From: Myxococcales bacterium
Lineage (GTDB): Bacteria > Myxococcota_A > Polyangia > Haliangiales > Haliangiaceae
Length of the DNA: 64,000 nucleotides
Assembly (NCBI GenBank): GCA_016720595.1
Contig: JADKKI010000030.1
Coordinates: 124,001 to 188,000, forward strand
Direction: 5' to 3'
The stretch's first letter is position 1; every line of letters begins with the position of its first letter. Positions 10,205-19,690 of the stretch are shown piece after piece. The position numbers and the translations under genes were made by a program. The notes beneath the pieces are model-generated. The model searched no databases, was not told the origin of the DNA, and was given only the letters and a program-made list of their open reading frames with translations.

Positions 10205-11182
10205 TCAGTCGAGCTCGCAGAGTGCGTAGCTCTGATCGTCACCGCACGGCGTGGCCTCGACGCCATCGAGGATCGTGCCCGAGAGCCCCGGTTCGGACTC
10301 GTTCGCCACGTGGGTCCGGGTGGCGAGGCAGCTCCCGCTCGCAGGCGTGCCCGGCGTGCCGTTGGTCCACGAGTACATCCCGGCGCAGCCGTTGACCGCT
10401 TGCCACGTGGTGGCGTCGAGCTTCGCGCCGACCCAGAACGGCCGCTCCCAGACCTGCTTGGTCTGATCGGCCGCGTAGCGCCACTCCGCCTCGGTCTCGA
10501 ACACCACGAGGTGTCCGCGGCGCGCCGTGCAGTACGCAGTGGCGTTCGCCTGAGTCATCGGCGCGTCGGAGATCACGTAGCTCACCGCGCCTGGATCCGC
10601 GCCGAGGCATCCGGGGCGATCGGGCCGCGGGGTCTCGCACAGGGCGCTGATCACGACCGCGGGCTCCATGCCCACCGGGAGCTGGCCATCGCAGCGCGCG
10701 CCGGTGACCTCGAGCGGCCCGGCGACAACGCCGCAGCCGGCCGCACCCGCGGGGATCAGCTGCTCGGCGCTCGGGGCCTCCACCGACGGACAGCCATCGA
10801 CGGTCTCGCTCGTGCTGCCGGTGATCCGCTCGCCGATCCAGTACGGCCACACCGAAGATTCGGGCGCCATCCCGAGCTCGTGGAGGTCGTTGAACACCGC
10901 CAGGTCCATGCCGCGGAGCCGACACGCAGCGCGTGCGTCGTCCCACGACCACGGCACGATCGGCAGCGGGTTGCCATCGGGATCGAGGCCGAGGCTCGGG
11001 TTGGCGACCGCGGCGTAGCGCAGGGGTTCGTCGTAGAGGAACGCGCCACAGCGATCGTACGGCTCGACCTCGGGCGGCGGATCGGCGGTGAAGTCGAACA
11101 CCAGGTCGCAGCCCGTTCCGAGCACGAGCCCGAACACGAGAGCGAGCTGCCTGGATCCACCCATACCGTGACGAACCCCCAT
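10205..11182 (-). CDS. Lipoprotein with two C-type-lectin-like domains
   Basis: Lipoprotein signal (LVLGTGC) followed by DLVFDF, the same kind of post-lipobox motif as the neighbour. Two tandem C-type-lectin-like domains follow. The first (about 45-200) has WDDARAACRLRGMDLAVFND and WIGER. The second (about 200-325) has ANATAYCTARRGHLVVFE, then FWVGAK, TTWQAVNG and a closing C...YALCE. The family binds carbohydrate or protein ligands through a disulfide-bonded fold; the classical EPN/WND calcium motif is not evident, so sugar binding is uncertain. ATG 11182 has GGAG 10 nt upstream; an alternative ATG lies at 11164. It is 93 nt upstream of the preceding lipoprotein gene on the same strand. Confidence 0.8.
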   Translation of the reverse strand: MGVRHGMGGSRQLALVFGLVLGTGCDLVFDFTADPPPEVEPYDRCGAFLYDEPLRYAAVANPSLGLDPDGNPLPIVPWSWDDARAACRLRGMDLAVFNDLHELGMAPESSVWPYWIGERITGSTSETVDGCPSVEAPSAEQLIPAGAAGCGVVAGPLEVTGARCDGQLPVGMEPAVVISALCETPRPDRPGCLGADPGAVSYVISDAPMTQANATAYCTARRGHLVVFETEAEWRYAADQTKQVWERPFWVGAKLDATTWQAVNGCAGMYSWTNGTPGTPASGSCLATRTHVANESEPGLSGTILDGVEATPCGDDQSYALCELD

Positions 11183-11225
11183 GGTAACTCAGCTCCATGG
11201 TGCCACGGGGTAGCCATCGGGTCGC

Positions 11226-11597
11226 CTACGGCTTTGGGGCGGGCGGTGTACGCCACTCGGCGGCGAGCGCACACCCGGTGAGGCCTACACGCTTGGCTTC
11301 GCTATCGAGGGCGGTCGCCTTGGCCTCGCCGACGAGGGGCTGGATCTGGACGAGAAATTTGCGCGATTCGGCGGTCTTCAAGTTTGCGCCCAGGTAGTTC
11401 GCGATGGTCAGCGCCCGCGCGTCCTCGTCGATCTTGTCGGCGCCCGATCCCACCACGGCGTTGCACAGGGTCCCGATGTCGAGCGCGTAGTCCGATCCCG
11501 GTGCCGCCGCGAGCACGCTCTGGGTTGGGGCCCCGGTATCGGTCTCGCCCCGCTGGCAGGCGACGAGGGCGAGCAGGAGGAGGGCGGCGGCCTTCAT
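11226..11597 (-). CDS. Small lipoprotein, unknown function
   Basis: This 123-residue product has a short signal peptide ending LALVACQ (lipobox Cys at about residue 14). The mature part is mostly helical, with two further Cys in LCNAVV and GCALAAEW that could form a disulfide. The frame stays open upstream to 11717, but the signal peptide fixes ATG 11597. It is divergent from the ferredoxin gene with 76 nt between starts. No family was recognised. Confidence 0.65.
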   Translation of the reverse strand: MKAAALLLLALVACQRGETDTGAPTQSVLAAAPGSDYALDIGTLCNAVVGSGADKIDEDARALTIANYLGANLKTAESRKFLVQIQPLVGEAKATALDSEAKRVGLTGCALAAEWRTPPAPKP

Positions 11598-11673
11598 GGT
11601 GCGGCACTTTGCACCTACTCGATCTTTGCGTCCATGCCTTCCGAGCGGGGGCGGGATATGGCTAGATCTGCTC

Positions 11674-12081
11674 ATGGCATACGTCGTTGCTGACCCGTGC
11701 GTGAAGTGCAAGTACACCGATTGCGTCGCGGTGTGTCCGGTCGATTGCTTCTACGAGGGCAAGAACTCCCTCGCCATCAACCCGGACGAGTGCATCGACT
11801 GTGGTGCCTGTGAGCCCGAGTGCCCGACGACCGCGATCTTCGAGGAGAGCGAGCTCCCGTCGAAGTGGGCGGTCTACAAGGACATCAACGCGCTCGTCAG
11901 CGGCACCAAGAAGATCGGCGACATCGACACCTCGTCGTGGCCCGCCCACCTGCAGGCGGCCGCTCCGAGCGCCGAGACCTGGCCGAACATCACCGAGCAG
12001 AAGAAGCCGCTTCCCGGCGCCGACGATGCGGCCAAGGAAGAGAACAAGATCGCGGCGCTGACGCTCGACGGCGGCAGCTGA
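11674..12081 (+). CDS. fdxA: 7Fe ferredoxin (FdxA / Azotobacter FdI type)
   Basis: This 135-residue soluble electron carrier matches the Azotobacter vinelandii ferredoxin I family. The Cys pattern is C9-x2-C12-x4-C17-x3-C21-P and C40-x2-C43-x2-C46-x3-C50-P. In the family, Cys9/17/50 hold a [3Fe-4S] cluster and Cys21/40/43/46 a [4Fe-4S] cluster. The C-terminal extension keeps the family phrase [16 protein letters not shown]. The ATG at 11674 directly precedes AYVVADPC, the usual N-terminus; TAGATC lies 5 nt upstream and there is no clear Shine-Dalgarno. The electron donor and acceptor cannot be told from context. Confidence 0.95.
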   Translation: MAYVVADPCVKCKYTDCVAVCPVDCFYEGKNSLAINPDECIDCGACEPECPTTAIFEESELPSKWAVYKDINALVSGTKKIGDIDTSSWPAHLQAAAPSAETWPNITEQKKPLPGADDAAKEENKIAALTLDGGS

Positions 12082-12089
12082 GCCGCGGA

Positions 12090-12992
12090 CTACGCTCCGG
12101 CCGCTCCGTGGACCACGAGGACGGAGCACGGAGCGTGGCGGATCGTGCCCTCGGCGACGCTCCCCAGTAGCAAGCGCCGTACGCCGCGGAGGCCATGCGC
12201 GCCGACCGCGATCAGATCGTGGCCGCCCTTCTCGGCGGCCGCGGTGATCACCTGCGCCGGCGGGCCTTGCACGAGCTCGACGTGGACGGGATTCCCCAGG
12301 CTCCGTGCGCTGGCGACGACCTTCTCGGCCTGCGCCTTGGCGCCCGTGAGCACCGCATCGCGCACCGTGGACCACGGAAACCTCGACTGCCCGAGGAGCG
12401 TCGCGCCCCACGATCCGGCGGGGAGCTGCCAGGCATGCACGATCTCGATCGGCACGAGCGGCTCGCACAGCGCGCTGGCGTGCGCGAGGGCCGCGGCCCC
12501 GGTGGGGGCGAAGTCATGCGCGACCAGCGGGCGGTGAAACGGCACCTTGCCGGGGCCACGGCAGACCAGCACGTCGCACGTGGCGTGACGGATCACCTCG
12601 GTCGCCTGGCTGCCGATCAGGAATCGCGACAGGCCAGTCCGCCCATGGGTCCCGACGACGATCAGCTCGGCCTTGCGCTCGATCGCCGCCGCCGCGAGGA
12701 CCTCTCCCGGCGGGCCGATCCGGCTGATGACCTCGGCCTCGAGGCCCATCGCCTGGATCCGGACCAGGCGATCCGCGAGCTCGCGCGCTTCTTCTACGCG
12801 GACCGCCGCGCTGACCTCGCCGAGCTGCTTGAGCATCTCGTTGTCGACGTCCACCATCGGGGCGTCGTCGGACTGCGCGTGCACGAGGATGAGGCGCGCG
12901 CGGTGCTGCGAGGCGAGCTGGATCGCGCGCTCGAGCGCGACGTCGCTGCCATCGCTGAGATCGCAGCCGACGAGGAGCGTGGTCAGCGCCAT
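12090..12992 (-). CDS. Tandem universal stress protein (two UspA domains)
   Basis: The 300-residue cytoplasmic protein contains two Usp domains (about 1-147 and 150-300). Each ends with the ATP-binding loop G-x2-G-x9-G-[ST]: GTHGRTGLSRFLIGS and GAHGLRGVRRLLLGS. Tandem Usp proteins bind ATP and modulate stress responses. The start follows the upstream gene's TAG with no gap, so it ends a tightly packed minus-strand run that begins near 20265. It may simply be co-transcribed with the envelope genes ahead of it. Confidence 0.92.
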   Translation of the reverse strand: MALTTLLVGCDLSDGSDVALERAIQLASQHRARLILVHAQSDDAPMVDVDNEMLKQLGEVSAAVRVEEARELADRLVRIQAMGLEAEVISRIGPPGEVLAAAAIERKAELIVVGTHGRTGLSRFLIGSQATEVIRHATCDVLVCRGPGKVPFHRPLVAHDFAPTGAAALAHASALCEPLVPIEIVHAWQLPAGSWGATLLGQSRFPWSTVRDAVLTGAKAQAEKVVASARSLGNPVHVELVQGPPAQVITAAAEKGGHDLIAVGAHGLRGVRRLLLGSVAEGTIRHAPCSVLVVHGAAGA

Positions 12993-14032
12993 CTAGAGCT
13001 TACCGACGGTGAGGGTGAGGTCATCGCCATCGTCGGCGACCAGGGTCAGCTGCGGCCGGCTGCCGAACGTCAGGCGGGTGGTTCCCTCGTCGGTGGGCTC
13101 GGTCTTGGGGGCCTTGAACTTCGCGGTCAGGTGGTCGATCAGCGCCGTGCGGGTCTCCTCGATCGACCTCGTCGAGGCGGTGAACATCGCCACCTTGCCG
13201 CCGACGATCGTGGCCGTGAAGTGGGTCTGCTCGGTTCCGGCGCCGAGGCCCGTGCCGCTCCACGTCATCGTGTCGTCGTCGATCTGGGCCTTGAACATCG
13301 CCGCGACCTTGGCCGCCGGCTGCCCGATGATCGAGAGCGGGACCACCGAGCTCGCGCCGCGATCGATCCACTGCGCTGGCGTGGCGTACGGCGCGAACAC
13401 CAGCAAGCACTGATCGTCCTCGTTGACGAACGTCGCGCGCACGTGTGTGCTGGGGTTGAGCCAGATCGTGTTCCGGAGGTTCTGCTCGCGGACGCCGATC
13501 CCCCAGCTGTCCTTGAGCAGGCCGTAGATCCCGCCGCACAGAGGCTCGCGGGTGCTGGACTCGCCGTCCGCGTTCGGGTGAACGACGATCCGGTCGATCG
13601 GACCCTCGGTGGCGTCGCCAAAGGAGAGCTCGCTGTGGGTGGCGCGGCGGAACTCGGCGAGGCGGCCCGAGACCTCGGGAGCCAGCTTGGCCTGATCGGT
13701 GCCGAACGTGAGGCCGGTGAACAGCGAGCCCAGGCTCGCGGCCTCGGCGCCGTACAGCTGCCGGGACGCGATCAGCAGCTCGGACACCTCGTGCTCGGTC
13801 TTGGCCTCCGCGGCGGCGCGCTCGGCCTCGCGGCGCTGGTACTCGGCGACGTCTCGCGCGGTCTCGCGTCGCTCTCGATCCCGTCGTCGTCATCGGAATC
13901 GGAGTCGGAGTCCTCCGCATCGTCCTTGATGCTGTGATGGCCGGACTTGGTGGAGACTGTCTTGACGATCGCGAGCCCGAACAGCCCCGCGACCACCGCG
14001 CCCATCACATACGTCGATTTCGGGATGACCAT
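12993..14032 (-). CDS. Membrane-anchored protein of unknown function, split by a frameshift
   Basis: The 5' part (ATG 14032) encodes an N-terminal transmembrane helix (VMGAVVAGLFGLAIV) and an Asp/Ser-rich linker. In that frame it then turns into Arg/Pro-rich noise. The neighbouring frame instead gives a helical segment (RRETARDVAEYQRREAERA) that runs smoothly into a 264-residue beta-rich domain ending at 12993. A one-base indel around 13860-13890, next to the GAC repeats encoding poly-Asp, would fuse both into one protein of about 345 residues. Sequencing error is the simplest explanation; a genuine pseudogene or ribosomal frameshift is possible. A TAGCGT box lies 8 nt before ATG 14032. No family was recognised. 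Confidence 0.65.
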
Positions 14033-14046
14033 CGACGAGGACGCTA

Positions 14047-16269
14047 CTACAGGCGCGCTTCGTACGACAGCCAGAGTTGGAGCTCGGGGTCCGGCTCGCG
14101 GTGCGACGTGCTGGTGCGGTCATCGAGCCAGAACTTGGTATCCACGCGCACGTGCAGGCTATCCCGGTCCCGGAGCTTGAACGCCGCGTCGGCCATCCCC
14201 GAGAGTGAGGTCTCGAGATAGGCGCTGTTGGAGATCGATTCGTTGAGGTAGCGGAGCCGGGCGCGCAGCCGCACGTCGTCGCTCGGGTGCCACATCACGA
14301 GGCCCCACGCCGCGAGGTCCTGGCGGAAGCTGGTCTTCGATGCGGCGGTCGCGTTGTCGTCGAGCAGCTGGTGCTGGAGCATGAGGGTCAGCGAGAGATC
14401 ACGCTGCGGCTCGTAGGTGGCGCGGCCCAGTGTCGAGAGCTGCCGACCCGCGCACGGCACCGGGCCATCGATCGGATCGGTCTCGGTGATCACCTCGAAG
14501 CACTGGTCGTGCCCGCCGCGGGTCAGATCCTTGTCCTGGTAGCGGAGCCACAGACCGAGCCGCAGCTGGTCGTTCGATTTCACGTCGGTGCGCACGTACG
14601 CATCGAGCTTCGGCTGCCAGTTCCCGGCCTTGACCGTGGACGGCGGCACCCAGCCATCGAGCAGCGCGCGCACCGTGTACCGCTTCGTGGTCTTCACGTA
14701 GCGTGCGCGCAAGCCAGCCTCGTCGCGGGCGCGCTGGCCATCGTACTCGTCGGGCTGGGCGATCGGGCGCCCGTACGGGTTGGCGTACTCGGTGCTGTAG
14801 TAGCGAGCCACGAGCTCGAGCTCTTCCTTCTTCTGGGTGGCCGTCACCCGCAGCACCGCAGCGGGCCCGCCGCCGGCGAGGACGCGATCGGTGGCGTCCT
14901 GACCGTTGGGATCGACGGCGGTGGTCACGTTGAGCCCGGCCTCGCCGAACACGTCGAGCCAGTCGCGGCCGAACGAGAAGTTGGCCCCGGCGGCGCCGAA
15001 CTTGCGGCCGGTGGGGTAGCGCGACCACTCCTGGAAATCGAGCGCGACGCCCTTCACGAGGTTGGTCTCGACGGCACCGTACGCGGTGATGCCGACCGAG
15101 TTCCGGCGATCCGCGAAGTACGAGACGTTGGCGCCAACGAGCTTCTCGCCGAACACGTCGGGGAGCGTGGCGTACGCGAACGCCGAGGTCGGCTGCAGCG
15201 GGTTGCCGTCGGGGCGAACGTAGACCGGCGGCGCCTTGCACTCGTTCGTGGTGTCGTGCGGGTCCTCGCAGATCGAGCTGTCGACCAGCTCGTACTGATA
15301 GATCGAGCGCGTGGAGGCCGAGGCCCAGCCGAACACCTGGAGCCAACCGGCGCTGGGGATCTCGAGCTTCTTCGCGCCGAGCCCCACGCCGAACAGCGCA
15401 TCGCGCCACGCGAAGTCGGGGGTCACGTACCGTTGTGGCGCGCTCTCGGGGCACGGCGTGCCGGCGAGCTCGCCGGTGGATTGCTTGCAGTCGCGATCGA
15501 GATCGGGCGAGTAGAACAGCTGGTCGTCGAGGTAGATGCCGTTCGGGGTGTAGTCGTTGGAGTTGTCGAAGATCAGGCGCTGCCCGAAGCCGGCGCGGAA
15601 GCTGCCGACGATCGCGGCGAGGCTATCGGTCTCCCACTTCACGAACGCTTTCGGCGCGTGGAGCTGATAGCCGCGCGGATCGGCGATCAGCGCGTTGCGG
15701 TTGACGTCATACGACGGGTCGCCGATGCGCAGGCGCGTCGTCGTGAACGCCACGCCGGCCTGGAGGTGCTTGTACGCGGTGAACCGCGCGCGCAGCAGCA
15801 TCGGCGGGGCGAGCTTGTCCTTGACCGACATCCGGGTCATCGCCCGGATCCAGCCGTGGATGTTCATCGGGTTCTCGCCCGGAGGCGTGACCACGAGGAA
15901 CACCGCGATCGCGAGCAGCTTCTCCTGGGACAGCGCGCCCGCGGTCACCAGCTCGGCCGGGTCCTTGAGGCGGCCCTTGTTGAGCGAGCGGAACGCGAGG
16001 ATCTTGTCGACGTCGTCGTAGGTCAGGTTCGGCAGGCTGTACAGCTCGCTGCGGCTCGCCGTGGCCAGATCGACGCCGCGGCCGAGCAGATCGAGGAGCT
16101 GATCGTAGGTCTCCTGCGAGATGTCCTGCGAGGCGAGCAGGTCCTCGAGGTCCGATTGATCATCGATGTTGATGAACGTCTCGTACGTGATCGCGCCCGC
16201 GGGACGAGCGCTGACGAGCACCAGCAGACAGGCGAGTAACGCCGCGCGCACCGAGGACGAGGCTAACAC
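14047..16269 (-). CDS. Outer-membrane beta-barrel protein with N-terminal helix-hairpin-helix domain
   Basis: The 740-residue precursor begins with a Sec signal peptide (ending SARPAGA). Residues about 35-115 form tandem helix-hairpin-helix motifs (DLATASRSELYSLPNLTYDD is typical of ComEA-like HhH), which in other proteins contact the DNA backbone. From about 130 to the end, alternating hydrophobic/aromatic strands and the last stretch LWLSYEARL indicate an outer-membrane barrel. It lies 18 nt behind a thermonuclease lipoprotein gene. The combination suggests an envelope protein that meets DNA outside the cytoplasm, an inference from the HhH domain and neighbours. The start is a GTG at 16269, with an alternative GTG at 16251 and no Shine-Dalgarno. 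Confidence 0.75.
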   Translation of the reverse strand: MLASSSVRAALLACLLVLVSARPAGAITYETFINIDDQSDLEDLLASQDISQETYDQLLDLLGRGVDLATASRSELYSLPNLTYDDVDKILAFRSLNKGRLKDPAELVTAGALSQEKLLAIAVFLVVTPPGENPMNIHGWIRAMTRMSVKDKLAPPMLLRARFTAYKHLQAGVAFTTTRLRIGDPSYDVNRNALIADPRGYQLHAPKAFVKWETDSLAAIVGSFRAGFGQRLIFDNSNDYTPNGIYLDDQLFYSPDLDRDCKQSTGELAGTPCPESAPQRYVTPDFAWRDALFGVGLGAKKLEIPSAGWLQVFGWASASTRSIYQYELVDSSICEDPHDTTNECKAPPVYVRPDGNPLQPTSAFAYATLPDVFGEKLVGANVSYFADRRNSVGITAYGAVETNLVKGVALDFQEWSRYPTGRKFGAAGANFSFGRDWLDVFGEAGLNVTTAVDPNGQDATDRVLAGGGPAAVLRVTATQKKEELELVARYYSTEYANPYGRPIAQPDEYDGQRARDEAGLRARYVKTTKRYTVRALLDGWVPPSTVKAGNWQPKLDAYVRTDVKSNDQLRLGLWLRYQDKDLTRGGHDQCFEVITETDPIDGPVPCAGRQLSTLGRATYEPQRDLSLTLMLQHQLLDDNATAASKTSFRQDLAAWGLVMWHPSDDVRLRARLRYLNESISNSAYLETSLSGMADAAFKLRDRDSLHVRVDTKFWLDDRTSTSHREPDPELQLWLSYEARL

Positions 16270-16287
16270 GAGGGCCTGCGTGCCTTG

Positions 16288-16779
16288 TCAGTTACACGGG
16301 ATCGGATTGCACGCGCCCCACAGGCCGCGCCCGGCGGCTTTGGCTGCGGCCTCGAGCGCCTTGAACTCGTCGAGCCGATCGTCGCCATCCGGCGGGATGT
16401 GCAGCAAGCAGCCGTAGCCGCGCTCGAGGAGCAGCGAGTTGACCTCCTGGCCGCCGACGCTCACGTACGCGAGCGTGCGGCCGAACCGATCCTCGCACTC
16501 GACGTCGTAGGACAGGTCCACCACCTTGTCGAGCACGAGGTCGGTGTTGAACGTCACGGCGTTCTGCCCGTAGCACTCGTTCTTGCCGCTCGTGGTCTCC
16601 GGAGCGTTGACCATCAGGTAGCGGATCTTGACGCCGGTCTCGAGCTCGATCGTGTCGCCATCGACGACCCGCGTGACGCGCGCCGAGCTCGGTCCGCAGC
16701 TGGAGCCGCCCTCGCCGCAGCCGGTGAGCGAGCCTGCCGCAACCAGCAGCCCCGCCGCCGCGACCTGGATCAGGGGCAT
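16288..16779 (-). CDS. Thermonuclease-like (SNase) lipoprotein
   Basis: The 163-residue protein has a lipoprotein signal (GSLTGCGEG) followed by a staphylococcal-nuclease-type OB fold. Family residues are present: VVDGDTIEL for the metal-binding Asp, R in VKIRYLMVNAPET, Glu of APET, and the second catalytic Arg in EDRFGRTLAYV. SNases cut DNA and RNA with calcium. Several Cys may form disulfides, fitting a periplasmic or surface location. The ATG at 16779 overlaps the lamin-tail gene's stop by 10 nt (ATGCCCCTGA), so the pair is coupled. Confidence 0.9.
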   Translation of the reverse strand: MPLIQVAAAGLLVAAGSLTGCGEGGSSCGPSSARVTRVVDGDTIELETGVKIRYLMVNAPETTSGKNECYGQNAVTFNTDLVLDKVVDLSYDVECEDRFGRTLAYVSVGGQEVNSLLLERGYGCLLHIPPDGDDRLDEFKALEAAAKAAGRGLWGACNPIPCN

Positions 16780-18521
16780 TGCGCGTTGGCCGCCTTCGGC
16801 GTGCCCTTGTTCGAGAGATCGCCGTAGGTGGTGGTCGCGAGGCAGTAGACGCCGGCGGTCACGGCCGCGACGTCGTTGTCGGCGGCGAGGAAGTGATCCG
16901 GATCGAGCTGCAACGCGTTGCCCGAGGACACCGAGGTCCACTTCACGCTGTCGAGGAGCGTCGCGCCGTCGAAGATCTGGACGCCGGTGCTGGCGCCGGT
17001 ATCGGTCAGGGTGAAGTTGAACGTCGCCGTGACGGCGGGCAGCCCCGCGTTCTTGGCCGTGTCGTTCGAGCGCGCGAACAGCGCGAACGCGCCGGGCGCC
17101 ACCGAGAGGCACGCGGACGATTGCACCGGGACGATCGTCGGGGTGGCCGCGCCGTTGGCGAGGCCGAGCTCGTTGAGATCGAACGCCGTGGTGCCGGTGT
17201 TGGTGACCTCGAACCACTCCTTGTCCGCATCCGTGGTGCCGTCGGCGACCGGGGTGGCGGCCGGGTTCGCGAGGAACTCGGTGATCACGAGCTTGCCCGC
17301 GGCGGGCTTCACGATCGCGCGGAGCGTGCCTCCGTCGTCGCACATGCCGGGCGGAGCCACGGTCGCGCACTGGGGGTTCGCCATCCCCGGCGTGCCGAGG
17401 TTGGGGCCGGTGGCCTCGTACTGCCCGATGCCGTTGCAGAAGTTGCTCGGGGCATCGTTACCCGTCGAGGTCAGGTTGTCCGGATCGAGGCTGAGCGACG
17501 CGCCCGTCGTCGAGGTCACCCAGGTCACCGCATCGATCACCTGCGTGCCATAGACCAGCTGCACGTCGGGCGTCATCGTGGGGTTGAGCGAGAACGCGAA
17601 CGTGCCGAGCGTGGTCAGCCCGCCGTTCATCAGCGGGTCCGCCGACCGCGCGAACAGCCCGTAGCTGCCCGCCGTCATGTGGATGCACGCGGGCGAGGTG
17701 AGGACGGTGGGGCTGCTGGTGTCGTTGGCGCGATCGAGGCCGACGCCGTTGAGATCGACGTCGTTCTTCGCGAGCACCTCGAACCACTGACCCGTGGTCG
17801 CGCTGATCGTCTTGGGCTTCGGCATCAGCTCGGTGATCACGAGATCGCCCGGCGCGGGCGGGACGGTGTCGCGCATCGTGCCGTTGGCGCTGCACTGACC
17901 GATCACGACGGGGGCACAGTCACTGTCGGAGCCGGGCGTACCGAAGTTGCCGACCTCGAACTCGCCGTCGTTGCCCTGGCACCACATGTTCGGGTCATCG
18001 TTGAGCGTGTAGTCGGGCGGCTGCGAGTTCGTGAGCTGGCGCGAGTGGCCCTCTTTGACCGCCTCGTAGGTCGCGGAGTCGATCTCGCTGCTGCCGCACG
18101 CGAGGACGAGCTTGCCGCCATCCGTGTTGAAGAAGTCGCCGAGGTCGGCGCTGTACCCGTAGTCGATGTACGGGGCGAGCAGATCCGCGGTGGCGTTGCC
18201 GAGCGTGAGGAACTGGCCGGGCGCGATCGTCTGCGGGTCCATCGTGTGGGAGCTCGCCTTGCTCCCATCCGGCCTGCTGTGCGTGATCGACATGCCCTTG
18301 AGCTCGAGCGGACGATCCGAGGCGTTGTAGATCTCGAACCACTCCTTGCCCTCATCGGTGCCGCTGCCTCCCGGAGGGGCCTTGGCATCCGCGAACACCT
18401 CGGTGATCACGAGGTCACCGGCGATCAGCTTGTCCTTGCAGCCATCACCGCTGGCCGAAGGTCCGCACGCGGTGCTGACGAGTAGCGCGGTCGCGCCCCC
18501 CACAAGGACTAGTCCACGCAT
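16770..18521 (-). CDS. Lipoprotein with three lamin-tail domains
   Basis: The 583-residue protein has a lipobox (LVSTACG) followed by three lamin-tail-domain (LTD) repeats. They begin GDLVITEVFADA, GDLVITELMPKP and GKLVITEFLANP, each followed by KEWFEI/QWFEV/KEWFEV and N-G-x2-L. LTD is an Ig-like fold found in nuclear lamins and in bacterial secreted proteins, often with nucleases or phosphoesterases. The protein ends GTPKAANAQCP, like the second LTD lipoprotein upstream. A strong AGGAGG lies 5 nt before ATG 18521. The downstream gene is a nuclease that overlaps it by 10 nt. Binding or tethering of nucleic acid or the nuclease is inferred. Confidence 0.88.
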   Translation of the reverse strand: MRGLVLVGGATALLVSTACGPSASGDGCKDKLIAGDLVITEVFADAKAPPGGSGTDEGKEWFEIYNASDRPLELKGMSITHSRPDGSKASSHTMDPQTIAPGQFLTLGNATADLLAPYIDYGYSADLGDFFNTDGGKLVLACGSSEIDSATYEAVKEGHSRQLTNSQPPDYTLNDDPNMWCQGNDGEFEVGNFGTPGSDSDCAPVVIGQCSANGTMRDTVPPAPGDLVITELMPKPKTISATTGQWFEVLAKNDVDLNGVGLDRANDTSSPTVLTSPACIHMTAGSYGLFARSADPLMNGGLTTLGTFAFSLNPTMTPDVQLVYGTQVIDAVTWVTSTTGASLSLDPDNLTSTGNDAPSNFCNGIGQYEATGPNLGTPGMANPQCATVAPPGMCDDGGTLRAIVKPAAGKLVITEFLANPAATPVADGTTDADKEWFEVTNTGTTAFDLNELGLANGAATPTIVPVQSSACLSVAPGAFALFARSNDTAKNAGLPAVTATFNFTLTDTGASTGVQIFDGATLLDSVKWTSVSSGNALQLDPDHFLAADNDVAAVTAGVYCLATTTYGDLSNKGTPKAANAQCP

Positions 18522-18568
18522 GGTCCTCCTACGGTCGCACGAGAGCGGGCCCGGGTACGTAAGCTGGG

Positions 18569-19690
18569 TCACTTGACGGGGCTCGCAACGGGAATCTGCA
18601 GCCCGGGGACGGGGGACAGCTTGATCTGGCTGGCCCGGTCGATCTGGATCTGGAGCTGCTGCTTGTGGGTGTGCTTGTTCTCGTACATCGTCGGGATCCC
18701 CGTCACGACGACGAACTCGCCCTTCCACTCCGAGACGCCCGACGTCCCGAGCACGTCGCGATCGAAGAAGATCAGGGGGAAATCGGAGAACAGACGCCGC
18801 GACAGGGTCACCCGCGTGGGGCCCTTCTCGCCGATCCGCACGTCGCCGATCGTGCCGAGCAAGTGCACCTCCTTGCCGACATTCGCCTCGAGCTGATCGA
18901 GCGCGTCCCAGTGGGTGATGTCGATGTAGTTGGCCTTGCCCTCGCCTTCCTTGCGGAACTCGTCGACGAAGTTCCCGCGCGCGGACCACCACGCTTCACG
19001 CTCGGGGTAGTCCGGATAGCCCGGCATGCCGGGCGCCCAGATCCCGCGCTTCGCGGCCTTGGCCTCGTCCTGTGCGGCCACGAACTCGGCGTGGAACCGG
19101 CGCGAGTTGCCGTACTTCGGGAAGTACGGCGACATCCCCGCGCGCACGACCTCGACGTTGTAGTTCATCCACGTGCCGTTCTTGTTGGCGAGCACGTAGG
19201 CCAGGTAGCGGTTGTAGCGGTCGCGGATCTCGGCGGGGTGATCGCGCTCGATCCGGACCTTCTCCACGCCCTCGAAGAAGTGCTTCGCCCACAGCTTGGC
19301 CTGCTCGCCCATCGGCGTGGCCATCTTCACGGGGCGCGGCGAAGACCCGCGCTTGTCCTTCATGTACTTCTCGAGCCCGGCCTCGGCACCGCGACGATCG
19401 CCCTCGTTCTTGAACGTCTCCTCGGTGTCGTCGCCGATCAGGCGGAGCGAGCTATCGAGGCCATCGACCTTGATCGTGTCTCCATCGACGACCTTCGTGA
19501 GGTGAAACTCGCCGACGACGATGCCGGGCGCCTCGAGCTTCTGGAGCGACTTCTGCGCCAGCTTGCGCGTGTACCGCTTGCCGCCGACCGGAGCGCACGA
19601 CAGCGACGCCAGCCCGACGGCGGCAGCGAGGACCAGCGCCCAGGACCTGTGGGATCTGCGAGACGTGCGAACAGTTGAGATCACGGACAT
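18569..19690 (-). CDS. Thermonuclease-like lipoprotein with C-terminal OB-like domain
   Basis: The 373-residue protein has a lipoprotein signal (GLASLSCAP). An SNase domain spans about residues 60-230 with KVVDGDTIKV, Arg in SLRLIGDD, the acidic DTEE and Arg in RDRYNRYLAYV, then RRFHAEFVAAQDEAK and AKRGIW typical of the family. A further domain (about 275-365) with NVGKEVHLLGTIGDVRI and FVVVTGIP looks like another OB fold, a nucleic-acid-binding shape. ATG 19690 overlaps the preceding lamin-tail gene by 10 nt (ATGTCCGTGA), the same arrangement as the other pair. Expected to act on nucleic acid in the periplasm or at the surface. Confidence 0.85.
   Translation of the reverse strand: MSVISTVRTSRRSHRSWALVLAAAVGLASLSCAPVGGKRYTRKLAQKSLQKLEAPGIVVGEFHLTKVVDGDTIKVDGLDSSLRLIGDDTEETFKNEGDRRGAEAGLEKYMKDKRGSSPRPVKMATPMGEQAKLWAKHFFEGVEKVRIERDHPAEIRDRYNRYLAYVLANKNGTWMNYNVEVVRAGMSPYFPKYGNSRRFHAEFVAAQDEAKAAKRGIWAPGMPGYPDYPEREAWWSARGNFVDEFRKEGEGKANYIDITHWDALDQLEANVGKEVHLLGTIGDVRIGEKGPTRVTLSRRLFSDFPLIFFDRDVLGTSGVSEWKGEFVVVTGIPTMYENKHTHKQQLQIQIDRASQIKLSPVPGLQIPVASPVK

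Noticed and set aside
14287..16239. 650-codon plus-strand frame opposite the HhH barrel gene
   Set aside because: Composition typical of antisense GC-rich frames, no domain; the minus-strand frame has a signal peptide and barrel pattern.
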